Shown: one piece after another, positions 11,464 through 21,924 of the stretch | Layout of the letters: each line of letters begins with the position of its first letter | How positions within the stretch are numbered: the first letter of the stretch is position 1 | Assembly (NCBI GenBank): GCA_038501625.1 | Contig: JAZAYU010000175.1 | Coordinates: 454,001 to 518,000 of the forward strand | Source: Corbicula japonica | Lineage: Eukaryota > Mollusca > Bivalvia > Venerida > Cyrenidae | DNA length: 64,000 nt | Direction: 5' to 3' | Position numbers and translations under genes: made by a program | Notes under the pieces: model-generated | Databases searched by the model: none | What the model was told of the DNA's origin: nothing | Seen by the model: the letters and a program-made list of their open reading frames with translations, nothing else

Positions 11464-13333
11464 ATGGAGGATTATTGTCGTTTAGCATGTGAAAAATTTG
11501 GTGTTTTGAATTTAAAGGATTTTCAACAAGAATGTGTGAAGCAATTAACGCGTAACAGGGACGTTTTCTTATCTGTGAAAACTGGAAGTGGAAAGAGTTT
11601 ATGTTATCAATCTTTTTTTATCATATGGCGTGCGATGAACGAAACATTGAAGTGTCAAGTGCTCGTGGTTACGCCGCTTATTTCTATAATGAAAGAACAG
11701 TGTGAATACCTTAATTCTCTCGGAATAAGAAGTACATATTTGGGGAAAGATAATTCAGAGGATTCTGATATCATTAATGAACAGTATGACTTTATTTTCT
11801 CATCGCCAGAAAACTTGCTAAATGTTTGTAAGTGGCGACAAATGTTGGAGAAAACGGATTCATTTCGCCTCATGGTTGTGGATGAAGCGCACACTGTTTT
11901 GCACTGGTAATTTGTGTGTTTTTTTTACATTAATAATTAAATCTATTTTAAATTTTATTTGCAGGTTCTTTATGATGTATATTTAAAAAAATAATTTTAT
12001 AGTTGTAGTGACTGTAGTGCATATAGGCACTTCCAACAGCCTTGCTATTGGGTTAACCCTTTAGCGACGTGGTTGAGGGCCTGGACTACCAAACTGGCGG
12101 ACCGGATTATTGTCTCCTCCAAGATTTACTTTATAGTTGACAAGCCGTCACCAGTGAAAAACTTTTTTCTGTCCTGTATTATATAAACATACATGTTTAA
12201 ATTAAGGTAAGAACATGTCTGCAAAAGTATATTAAGAGTAAAATAATTTTTAAAAAATATTCACATTTGGAATTAACAATAGTTATTCAAATTTTAATAC
12301 CGGAACAGCATATTTTTGCATCAAAACATGTCAAACAGTTTTGTTCTGGATGCTTTTTAGCATAGATAAATGTGTATGAATATGATGAAGGTGTTGAAAC
12401 ATTTATTTCTATTTCAGGGGAGAAGCTGGCAGAGATGATGAGCCCTTTCGTGTGTGGTACGGGAGACTGAGTGAAGCCCGTTCTCTAATCAAGTGTCCTG
12501 TTTTGCTTATTACAGCAACAGCAAACAAATCAGCACGCAGAAAAATACAGAAGAAATTTGCTATGCATGACTGTTGTGAGTTAATAGATAATCCAGACCG
12601 CCCAAATATTAAGCTGTTTGTACAAAAGTATAAACGAACTGTGCCCATTGAAAGTGTTTTAGAGCAGCTAATATATCTGGTTAATGAAAAGCAAGAGCTT
12701 TGTGACAGATACATAGTGTTTTGTCCATCAATTGCTCTTTGTAGCAAAGTATTTACAGCATTTAGACTGGAAATTGGTAACAAGAAGATAAAGCATGTTG
12801 AAATGTATCACTCAAAAACCACAGACCAAACAAAAGAAAAGATCAGGAAAGACTTGAATGACCCTAGCGGCCAAGTGCGTATCCTTGTTGCAACTAGTGC
12901 AGCAGGCATGGGTGTAAACTTTGTTGGAGTAAATTACGTAATTAATTTCGGGCCACCTAAGGACATGGATAGCTTTGTGCAACAGGTCGGGCGTTGTGGA
13001 CGTGATGGGACACAGGCTATGGCCATGTTAATTTTCAACAAGGCACAATGTCGGGGCTTGGACAGTGAAATGAAGGATTATGTAAATAATAAATCTTCAT
13101 GCAGGCGACAACTTATTCTGAAAACTTACAATGCAAAGTCGCCAGAACTCAAAAAACATTTGTGTTGTGATATTTGTGAAAGCTACTGCGATTGTAAAAG
13201 TGACCAATGCAAAACATTTGACTTCCCAATTGTAATTAGTGAACATGATCCTGAAGAAGTTTACTCAGACACAGAGTGTGATGAGAGAATCAGCAGTAGC
13301 AGTTCAAATGTGTCTGAAAGCGATACAGAATAA
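11464..13333 (+). CDS. RecQ-like superfamily II DNA helicase of the transposon
   Basis: Two exons, 11464-11906 and 12418-13333, joined across an intron with GTAATT donor and TTTCAG acceptor, give an uninterrupted 452-residue frame. An ATP-driven DNA-unwinding role is inferred from the motifs. These are a Q-like FQQECVKQL near 20-28, motif I TGSGKS 40-45, motif Ia VVTPLISIMKEQ near 68-79, motif II DEAH 140-143, motif III TATAN near 180-184, motif IV YIVFCPS near 246-252, motif V VATSAAGMGV and motif VI QQVGRCGRDG at 336-345. After this come cysteines in the pattern C(RR) ... CC..C...C.C at about 376-407, resembling the RecQ zinc-binding subdomain. An acidic, serine-rich tail follows. No HRDC domain is seen, and at 452 residues it is shorter than cellular RecQ proteins. 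The start has a good context (CCAAGATGG) also found at the transposase start. It ends in convergent orientation to the transposase. I expect it to act in transposition (strand unwinding or repair), which is inference. Confidence 0.93.
11907..12417 (+). other. Intron of the helicase gene
   Basis: Splits the W codon directly after the DEAH motif region (LHW|GEAG). The first 3 nt past the donor would give a stop (TAA), consistent with removal by splicing. No nested element recognised. Confidence 0.88.
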
Positions 13334-13591
13334 CAATGTCAATATTTAAGTGATATACTGGTAAAATATTTTACAAGCATGTAAGTGTTAAAAATATGGA
13401 AATATGGGAAAAAATAATAATAAAGAATCTTCACTTCTTCTAAGGCACTTAGTCTTTAACCTCTATGTCATTGGCTGAAGACTAAATGGTCCCAAGTCCA
13501 TGTAAAGCTGAGGGGAAGAAGTGTAAAATTATCATGAAAATTTAGCTTTATCTATTTAGGCAAAGTCTCTTGATGGCTGTTTTAATAGTAA

Positions 13592-13677
13592 AGTCCTATA
13601 GCTTAACTGGCAAAGCGGTCAGCATGACTCTAGTAAAGCATGATCTGACAGTTCCAGGTTCGACTCCTGGTAGGGTT
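13592..13677 (+). tRNA. tRNA-like sequence with enlarged anticodon loop (pseudogene or SINE head)
   Basis: The 86 nt can be folded as a cloverleaf. AGTCCTA pairs with TAGGGTT (with wobbles), GCTT with AAGC in the D arm, GTCAG with CTGAC in the anticodon arm, and CCAGG with CCTGG around TTCGACT in the T arm. The A box (TAGCTTAACTGG) and B box (GGTTCGACTCC) are close to consensus. The anticodon loop is 22 nt and contains a near-duplicated AGCATGA(T/C)CT word, so the anticodon cannot be assigned. It lies inside the large transposon just past the helicase gene. It is most likely a tRNA-derived insertion rather than a working tRNA. Confidence 0.55.
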
Positions 13678-13857
13678 TATAAACAGCTATCCCGAGATTG
13701 GGGGTCTATGAATTTACCAACTGGAATGTGCAAAGCAATACATGTATTGACCACCTCCTTCAGAGAGGGCATAATAAAACAAGCTTTAAAAAGTCATTTT
13801 CTAAGACATCTTCTTCAGGATCATGTTCACTAAATTGTCAACAACAGCAGCAAGTTC

Positions 13858-14225
13858 ACCATCATCATCAGCATTATTATCATAATTATCGATGTCACAT
13901 CTGCCACCGTTTCATCATCATAATCATCATCATCACTGTCATCATCATCATCTTCATCATCATCTTCATCATCACTGTCATCATCATGCCACAAGTTGCT
14001 TGGAAATGATGATCATAGTACATACTGCTTTTCTTAAAGTTCATTTTTCATCATCATAATTATAATCATCATCATCACCCCCACCATTATCAGGATCACT
14101 AAATCATTGTCACCAACACCACCCTCATCAACATTATTATCATCCTCATCATCATCATCAATAACAGCATCATCCTAAAAATTATCATCATCACCAGCAT
14201 CATCATTATCATCATTTGATCATCA
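13858..14225 (+). repeat. Imperfect (ATC/CAT)n trinucleotide repeat
   Basis: About 370 bp of interrupted CATCAT/ATCATC runs with ATT and ACC variants. It occupies the gap between the two convergent genes. The ORF across it is an artefact of the repeat. Confidence 0.95.
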
Positions 14226-14613
14226 TTTTGAAATTAAAGAGTTTAATTGGATATGTGATTATTATTTCCTATCCCTTTATGGATAAACAAAAAGTAGACA
14301 TTTTCTAATGATATAAACAAAGTTGAATTAGAAACAACAATTATGTAGGTTTAAAAAATGTATTCTGTCCTTTCACAAATTCACATACATGTAGATCCAA
14401 TTCATCACAATGTTAGACACAAAAAGTAATTTTCAAGATAGTCTGACATATAAAAAACATTGCACTTGCACATTTGAAATATGAAATAGGCAATGAACTA
14501 ATTAAGCTGTATATGTTATGGTAACACTATACACTGTATTAAATATTTTATAAAATTTCATTGTATTCATCCAATAGTGTTCAACAAATGCATGTACAAT
14601 CACATGACTGAAT

Positions 14614-17600
14614 TCATAAATACATATTTGCAATCTTTTTATTTTGATTGATCCATGTGTGAAGATTTTCAGCATCAATGCACTGTATTGGGTCCTTAAA
14701 CGTGCTAAAACTTGGCCATGTCAGTTCTCTAACCAAGCCTTGTTTTCTCAGGCACACAACCATTTGATGAACATCTTTACACTTGTCCACTGTTGGTCTA
14801 TCACCTTTAGATCTGGCTGTCTTTGTTGTTCTTATCAGTTGCTGTTTTATACTGTCAACAACTTGGGTTGTCATAGCTATTGTTTTAGCAGATTTGAATG
14901 ACTTATTTGCCCCTTGAGTGTCCAATTCTTTTTTTATATTATTGACTTGCAATTCAACGCAATTGTCATTGGGAATATTATTATGAACACCACCTTTTAA
15001 GTTAACTGTCATGTTCCATTTGTACTCAAACGATTCTTTAAACCCCAACAAGGATATGACATAACTAATCATTCGCCAAAGCCACTGTTTATAATGGGTA
15101 TGTTTAAGACTCGCATCATAAAGCCATTCAAAGTAGGCATTGGTGACAATTCGATCACCATCTCCTAACCTGTATGAATCAACAGTGTCACGAAATAGCA
15201 GTGCCATAAAAAGAAAATGATGCACAGAATTAGTGGCATCAATGTTGGTATTCACGGTGTGAAATTCCCAGTTATGTTTTGACCTTAGATGTTTTCTGAA
15301 GCATGCCAAACCTTTGTAAGATTTTTTACAAAAAGGACACTTAAATTCTCCTGTGTCACTCCTCATTGCATTCAGTTCAAGATCATCAGAGCTTAGTCCT
15401 TGCAAATCACTCCTTAGTTGATTGAAATGTGTACAGTCACAAATGTTAAGTTCATTCACAACTTTCGTAGCTACCCCATTTAGCCATTCTACCTTGCAAT
15501 CATCACTCATAAGATCAAGTAAGACTGGTGTTTTCGGCTGACCATCCATCATATCCATTTCCATTTGATCTAGGAATGTTCCGACAATGAAGGCATCAAG
15601 GACATCATCAATGAAGTGATGGTGAGGTCTGAAATGACATTAAAACTTTTACATATAAGCCATATCATGAAAAGCCTGCCTTAAGACGATGGTAACCAGC
15701 ATGGCTCCATATGAGCCTGTGCATTGGTACGGTCTTATCAGGATCTATGTGGTTTGCTATCAGACCGTATAAACATTGTACAATGTAGCACAGAACAACA
15801 TGGATCTTGATGAGACTGTGTGGGTGCACAGGTTTATCTTGAACCATGCTGGTCACAATTGCCTTAAGGTCCATTTTTTGCATGCAACTGCTCAAATACA
15901 TATTTCAAAATGTACACAATAACCGATGTATCAGTTTATTATATTTGGTCCTAAACAGTGCATTACAGTTTACATAATAGGTATATTGAAACAATTTGGG
16001 CCTCAAGTTATTTTAACTACTTTTACTAAAAGACAGTCTGTTCAGGATCATGTTTGCTATAGAACACTTCAAATTATTTTTTATCTGATGATGGATCCAA
16101 AATTTCCAGCAAATGTATGGCACCTTTTATTTTCTTCAATTGGCACAATAAATTGTCAACAATTTAACTAATAGTTTTAACTTAATAGTTTTAATAGTTT
16201 TATCTACCTGAACTTCTTAACAACATCATCAGGACCAGTTACATCTCTGCGATTTACCACATTGCGTAAGTTGTACAGTGAGCCTTGGTCCCTTGCACTG
16301 CCTTCTTTATAGAACAACTTGTATATGACCTGTGTATGAATGTTAGAGTGCAGACAGTAAATATCTGATATCAGCTTAAAAAAGCAAAAGTAATTATACA
16401 AAACAAATTTTAAATAGAATGAAAAGCAAACAAAAATGCTCATTACCGTATTTTTTTTAACAACACACCAGTTCAGTCATAACTAACAATTTTTAAATGA
16501 TTGGAAGAAAGTATTTCTCAATCCTTCAATGCAATACTCCATAGTTATTTCATTGTCATCTTGATTTAAAGGTGGTATCCGACAGTTTGAGCCTATTTTT
16601 TGTGCTCAAACAACCAAGTTAGTTTGTGTTTTCCAGATAGATGTTGTAAATGCTGTCAAATAATTTCCTTTATATGTGGAAAGAGTGGTGTATAAAGCAC
16701 AATTAGTTCTTTAAAACAGGTATTTCCTGTCTTAGCCATGCTGCAGAGTTAGCTATTTTTAGACTACGAAAGCAATGTGACTACCCACTGTTGTATTTGC
16801 GGGCTGTGACATCGATAGATATCTTTAGAAAGAGTTTGTTGTATGCTTGTTTGTAGACTTGAATATGTATTTGATATAGGAAAATTGACAGATACCACCT
16901 TTAAGTCTAGTGAACTGTTATCAAAACAATAATAAACACATAACAGTCCAAAGTAAAAAAAAATAAATGGATTTAAATTCAGTAACTGTTGGTACGCAAC
17001 TACAATATAAGTCAGGGGAATAACAAGTGGCAAATAGCAAAAGGCAACGAAGAAACTAGCGAAGGCAGAAAGCAAGTAGAAAGTTAGAAAGCAGTAAACA
17101 ATTTAAGGTAAAACAAATGAATACAATTGTAGTAACAAAAATACTAACATGAACTGTGAACAAGAACTTCTTCAACAACATCCATTACTGATAGAAAGTT
17201 GAATTGTCTGTGTAGCCCTTCAGGTCTGTGTATTATTCCCAAGACGCAGTCAAATGGAGTGTCATTATTTTGCATTGCTTCCTGTGCTGTAAATGCTCGG
17301 ATATTAGTCAGAACATCTCCTCCAAACACAACCTTTTGGCTTATGTCATTGTTTAAATGTGGTACAACCATTTCATGCACTTTTTCCAGAATTGTTATCA
17401 TGCCAGTGTTAGAATTTTCACTTTCATCGATCAGATCACAGTTCAAAACTGTAGATTTTTTCTTAGTTTTTTCCATAAAAGGATGAGTGATGTACTCAGG
17501 ATAGTGAATGTTTGCTTCCTGTATGAATTTAATATATTTAAGTAGAACCTGGGAAATGTGGAATACAAAGTTCTTTTTCACAGACTGCATTTGTTCTACT

Positions 17601-19835
17601 GATGGAATGTAATTGTATGACAGAATATTCATTATACTTTCTTGAGCAGGTGGAGGTCCTTGGATATTCAAATCCTCATATGTTACACGTCGTTGCTTCA
17701 CCATAGTGAGGAACCAATGTAGACTTTTTCTTTGTTTGTCAATGCTCATAACCTTAGGTGCAATAGAAATATCCAAATTGTCACCAATTATTTCTATGGT
17801 ACTTGTTGCCCTTTCCTTGAAAGCATCTATCAGGTTGCCCACCTTTTGTTGCTGAACCTCCATAAGCATTTTCTTTTTATTTCTAACACTGGTGGCAGAC
17901 ACAGATAAACCTAGATCATGAATGATGTTCAAACCCTGTAACAAAATGAATATATGTTGTTGGCCTTTATTAAAATATGTTCTTTGGAGTTTGCAGAAAA
18001 AAGTTTAAAAAGGATGTCAGCAGGTTGGATGCAAGTAATTTTAACATGTAAAGATGCAAGTCATTTTAACATATAAATCAAACCTACCCCTGCAAGATTT
18101 GTTAAAAAAAATATGAACATAATTTAGTCTTTTTATCTTTTCAAAAGTTAACAAAAATTTACTTTATCAAAAACTGCCACTTGTTTACCTGCTTATTCAA
18201 GCCAGAGCTATCTAGTACCAAGCCAAGAACAAACTGCAACAGGTTTAGGAATTGACATCTGGTATAGAGCAGGATGCTCACAGCCACTGCTAATCTAAAC
18301 TCTTTTTTCTTCTTTCCCACTACCACTGATCTAAGCACATTGGATAGTGTAGGTAGCTTTTCATTGATCGTTTTCAATTGATCTTCCCATTTAAATCCTA
18401 TTAAGTCATCTACACTTGTCACTTTAAATGAAGTTGAGGATCTCTTTGACAGCTGTGCTACTTCATTGGTAATTTGTTTCCCCACAAATTTGGTAAATTC
18501 ATTTCTATAACTCTCTTTCTTAGATAAATGTTTGATAACAGCATGATGAGTTCCTGCATTCATAATATTTCTCACTACTGCTTTATCAGCATTGTCTGTG
18601 ATAATTTTTGATCGCTCTATATTTTTGGCAGATTTCACTGTTATCTGTAATGAAGAAATAAAACAATCATTTGCAATGGCAAATTATAAAAATATACTTG
18701 GATGCAGTCTTTCTTGATGTTTCGAATAATGAAATATATAATTATTTTAATTTTAAAGGTTTTCACTATCTTCTATGGCTGGCAGAAATTGACATGTTTT
18801 ATTTTTAATTTCCTCAAAATATATATTATAATATTAAATAAAGATATTTTGGAAATGAAACATAATGTTAATTATCTAATAAATTATATATATTATAATA
18901 AAAAGTGATGGTGTATAAATACTTGCCTTTACATTAAAATCTTTTTGAATTGTTGTTTGAGTGCCTATTTCCACAGTAGTCCGAACTTTGACTGGCGTCT
19001 TGGATGCAGTCTTTCTTGGTGTTTCGAATAATCTTTTTTTACTTTTTGGCGTAACACCACTAGGGGATCGTAGACTACAGGGTCGTTTCATACAATAACC
19101 AGGACCTGACAGAGAAGAAGAGAATTCTAAGAAATATATTTTACAAATAATGAAATAAAACTTGTGAAATAATGTAGAAAAAGTGTTTGAAGTACTTTGA
19201 AAAAGCCTTTTCGGCGAAATATTAACAATAAAAAGAGTAAACTTACAGAGTTTTGTTTGAGGTCCTTTTAAGGACTAGTACAAGTAATGAAATATATAAT
19301 TAATTTAATTTTAAAGGTTTTCAATATCTTCTATGACTGGCAGAAATTGACATATTTTTTTTTATTTCTTCAAATAAAGTTTAAGGCAATTTACAATGCA
19401 AAATGAATAAAAAAATATTTATAGAAATATCATTGCTATAAGCTGTGGCTATAATGCTACTTTTTATAGCTAAATCAATAAATGAATAGATGACTGTACT
19501 GTTGCTTAGTTTGATTGTAAACAAAACTTACTACTTCTGGGTATAGTCGCCGTCTTGAGCATCGCTTGAACACCCGGCATGTCCCTTAGATTGGAAATAT
19601 GTTTTTTTTGTTCCGTGACAAGTTTTTCCACTTTCACTTTAACTTCGGCAGCAAAGTAGCTAGCCCGGTTCAATTTATTGGTGCATTGTTTACAAGAAAA
19701 CCCTGTTGGGTTAATATTTATCTCGTTGTATAACTCCCCCCATCTTTCAAAAGCCGTACTTGATGTCAGTGATCTATAGTCTCTATTTTTTATTTCAGAA
19801 TCACACAGCTGACATTTAATCATGGGCGCAGCCAT
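14614..19835 (-). CDS. Putative transposase of the large transposon (Academ-type), six exons
   Basis: Minus-strand exons: 19835-19532, 19105-18927, 18644-18189, 17935-17149, 16364-16208 and 15628-14614. Phases agree at every junction and give an open frame of about 965 residues. Four introns are GT-AG. Intron 2 appears to use a GC donor (AAG|GCAAGT). I prefer the ATG at 19835 for its CCAAGATGG context; another in-frame ATG lies at 19847. Residues 8-51 hold paired CxxC motifs (CQLC, CKQC), likely a zinc-binding domain. Exon 4 has GDNLD (D near 365) and FGGDVLT (D near 520), which look like the first two acidic residues of a DDE-type nuclease of the GDQLT-containing kind. The third acidic residue is not clear to me. 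Exon 6 contains a C2H2 finger, CPFC at 725-728 with H741 and H746, placed after the second aspartate. I infer that the protein binds the ends and cuts DNA. It might match a DUF6589-like family, but this is from memory. Confidence 0.82.
15685..15863. mobile_element. MITE with TTAA target duplication, in transposase intron 5
   Basis: TTAA at 15681-15684 and 15864-15867 flanks inverted ends in which GACGATGGTAACCAGCATGG matches the complement of the right end, GGCAATTGTGACCAGCATGG. The interior has CTTATCAGGATCTATGTGG and GATCTTGATGAGACTGTGTG words resembling the foldback family at 35-40 kb. Non-coding, about 180 bp. Confidence 0.8.
16570..16900. mobile_element. MITE with TTAA target duplication, in transposase intron 4
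   Basis: Ends AGGTGGTATCCGACAGTTT and, in complement on the right, AGGTGGTATCTGTCAATTTT. Flanked by TTAA at 16566-16569 and 16901-16904. 331 bp, no coding capacity. The TTAA duplication suggests mobilisation by a piggyBac- or Kolobok-type transposase. Confidence 0.88.
18696..18805 (-). repeat. Partial duplicate of exon 2 plus intron 1 sequence, inside intron 2
   Basis: 18696-18730 repeats most of a coding stretch of exon 2 (TTGGATGCAGTCTTTCTTG, also at about 18999-19030), and 18724-18805 repeats 19284-19365 of intron 1. In transposase orientation the copy reads intron-1 piece then exon-2 piece, so it derives from a duplication that lost the DNA between them. It does not interrupt the gene, being intronic. 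Confidence 0.85.
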
Positions 19836-19974
19836 CTTGGTAGTCATTGACAACCCATTGACTTATGAGAGCGGTTATCTGATTGGACCGCACGCTATCA
19901 CGCTTCGTATCGATTTTCCGGCGCCAGATTCAAAGCTTTTCTAGCTAATTGTCCCAGGGGTTAATGAAGCGAGC

Positions 19975-20008
19975 AGCGAGCGGAATCACCACTGGGTCTC
20001 CGAGGATG
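19975..20008 (-). repeat. Right terminal inverted repeat of the large transposon
   Basis: Complement is identical to 11284-11317; directly followed by the 9-bp duplication CTTTTCCCA at 20009-20017. Confidence 0.95.
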
Positions 20009-20370
20009 CTTTTCCCAAAATGGCTAGGAAAACCAGTGAGGGTGTGTAAATTTTTCAGCAAAGCACATGTGTTTTCTTAGAATAATGAAATATTCTCAAG
20101 TTGTTTACAAATTTCAATTTGATTTCCGGAATTTCGGTCGATTTCCATTGTATTCAGAATGTTTCTGATGTAAAGATAACAGCAGCATTTTATTTTTACC
20201 CAAATCAGAACAAGGCTGAAAGTGCACCTTTTTTCCCGCTGTATGTTAAAAATTATGTAGAAACAAAATAATTGAAGGTGAAGTTTTTTACACAAGATAC
20301 AGGTGATTATGAAAAGCGAGAGAGCGAGCAGGACAGTAAGAAAGAGATCGAATGGAAAAAAAGAAAATTG

Positions 20371-20945
20371 TTACAGAAAGAGTATTTTATTTATAAGGGC
20401 GAGTGTACTTTCTGTAAGGGCTAGTGCACTTGCTCATTCACCTGACCTGTAGGGCGATTGAGTTAAAGAAAATTTATACACCTCTGTCAGAGCAATTATT
20501 CCTAAAATCTGAAATAAATAATTAGTGGTAAACACGGCTTCGCCGTGCTTCCTATTAAATCATTCAACACTATGCCTCATTTATTTTATGAAATGTAGCT
20601 CTAATAATTTTTATTTGTTGTAAATGAAGCATTATTCAGATAGCATTTGGTAAACAAAGCTTTACAGAAAGAGTATTTTATTTAAAATGTAAGGCAGAGT
20701 GTACTTTCTGTAAGGGGGAGTGCACTTGAGCATTCACTCGACCTGCAGGGTGAGTGGGTAAAACAAAATTTTTACACCTCTGCTGAGCAGTTATTCCTAA
20801 AATCTGAAATAAATAAAAAGTGGTTAACACGGCTTCGCCGTGCTTTTAAATAATTCTACAATATGCCTCATTTTTTGGAAAGGCAGCTCTAAAAAATTTT
20901 ATTTGTTGTAAATGAAGCATTTTTCAGATACACAGCTTTACCATG
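20371..20945 (+). repeat. CACGG-hairpin repeat, two tandem copies of about 291 bp
   Basis: Copy 1 (20371-20661) and copy 2 (20662-20945) both start TTACAGAAAGAGTATTTTAT. They share GTGTACTTTCTGTAAGGG, CACCTCTG, ATTCCTAAAATCTGAAATAA and the perfect palindrome CACGGCTTCGCCGTG. A third, diverged copy lies inverted at 10907-11070. Confidence 0.9.
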
Positions 20946-21070
20946 CCTCTAACAACTTATATTAGCAGAGTAGATTTATGCTTAATCTGCAAACTTTGGG
21001 TTCAAGTCCTGATCATGAAAACACTTGTATCTTCAAAAATTGTGGTCAGATTTCATTTGACCAGTTTTGT

Positions 21071-21712
21071 CCAGAGTTAATTTCAACGTAATACCTTATC
21101 GCTTTCCCTCACCAAATTAAAACGAAAGCAATCGATATTACCATCTAATCTGTAATGTTAAACTTACTGTTCTTGTTGATGATTGCAGTAAAATAAATAA
21201 AAACGTCGTAAAATTCCAATGTTTAGAATATTGTGGAAACCGGTGTAACTGCAATAAACCAAATTTCGAACAACTACCGTAATGCTCATCGCTACAGTAC
21301 GGTGAAGCCTACAGTTAGACTCTAACTCTGTGACAATATTATATTTTAATCAATGTTGAAACTTATTAACCTGATTTTTAGGGCGAGTTCAATCTTAATT
21401 GTTATCTAACATATGGAATCAGAACTTCTGAAAATGTGAATCGAGAAACAAAATGGCGGCTTTTCAGTTTTAAAATCCAGAAGCAAGCAATCTGGATTCA
21501 AGTCATATTGTCCAATCAGAAAAGGCCTTACTTTGCAAGGTTTTTTTATTGTCCAATCAGAAAAGCCGTATTTAACAGGGTATTTTGCAAACCGGAAATT
21601 CACGGTTTCCAATTGTCTTGGTATAGACCGTTAGACATGCGCAATACCGTAATCGGAATCGACACGATTTCGACGCGCTTCGCGCGTCGAAATCGTAGGG
21701 TCGATTCCGTAT
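21071..21712 (-). repeat. 640-bp dispersed repeat ending in a perfect hairpin; unoccupied counterpart of the LTR-element site
   Basis: Nearly identical, in inverted orientation, to 57047-57082 joined to 61406-62015. The end at 21655-21710 is an inverted repeat with about 24-bp arms (GACGCGC TTC GCGCGTC at the tip). In the other copy an LTR retrotransposon sits at this tip. ORFs inside (21406-21738) are not conserved as protein families and are ignored. The two copies are nearly identical, so the family moved or duplicated recently. Confidence 0.92.
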
Positions 21713-21924
21713 TATTATGGCATTTAACACCATGCTAAAATTATGGTTTGCATCTACATTTCGATTGCCCGTAGACGTTTATTCTTTCAATAATACATAG
21801 ATCTTCAAATGCAAAGTAATAATTGTACAAAGATCTGATAACAAAAGATGCATCCGTAATAGTGTCGTATCCACATCTCCTGAATATTCCATACGAAATG
21901 ATGTTAATTTTACGAAATAAAATA

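Larger units (their letters stand above)
11284..20008. mobile_element. Large two-gene DNA transposon with RecQ-like helicase (AcademH-type, Academ superfamily)
   Basis: Both ends carry the same 34-bp inverted repeat (11284-11317 and 19975-20008), opening CATCCTCGGAGACCCAGTGG. A 9-nt indel follows, then another matched stretch, CCCCTGGGACAATTAG. The flanks are a perfect 9-bp duplication CTTTTCCCA at 11275-11283 and 20009-20017. Between them are exactly two genes: a RecQ-like helicase on plus and a large DNA-binding protein with putative acidic catalytic motifs on minus, with their 3' ends facing each other. As I recall, AcademH elements of animals and fungi encode a superfamily II helicase plus a transposase and make 9-10 bp duplications, which fits. 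That assignment is from memory and needs a database search. Mutator-type elements also make 9-bp duplications but are not known to me to carry a helicase. Both spliced frames are open throughout, so this copy may be functional or recently so. Confidence 0.9.

Noticed and set aside
13698..14009. Histidine/isoleucine-rich ORF
   Set aside because: Produced by the CAT/ATC repeat.
15665..15901. Minus ORF of 78 codons in transposase intron 5
   Set aside because: Coincides with the TTAA-flanked MITE; non-coding.
16764..17075. Hydrophobic minus ORF in transposase intron 4
   Set aside because: Overlaps a MITE end and intron; breaks the otherwise consistent exon phases.
11284..20008. Helitron or Mutator identity for the large transposon
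   Set aside because: Helitrons lack inverted ends and target duplications and carry a Rep/PIF1-type, not RecQ-type, helicase. Mutator shares the 9-bp duplication, but the transposase motifs and the helicase do not fit what I know of it.
20953..21026. tRNA-like boxes (TAGCAGAGTAGA and GGTTCAAGTCC)
   Set aside because: No convincing acceptor or anticodon stem; may be chance or a very old SINE.
21406..21738. Opposed ORFs in the 640-bp repeat
   Set aside because: Conserved only because the two repeat copies are nearly identical; no domain.
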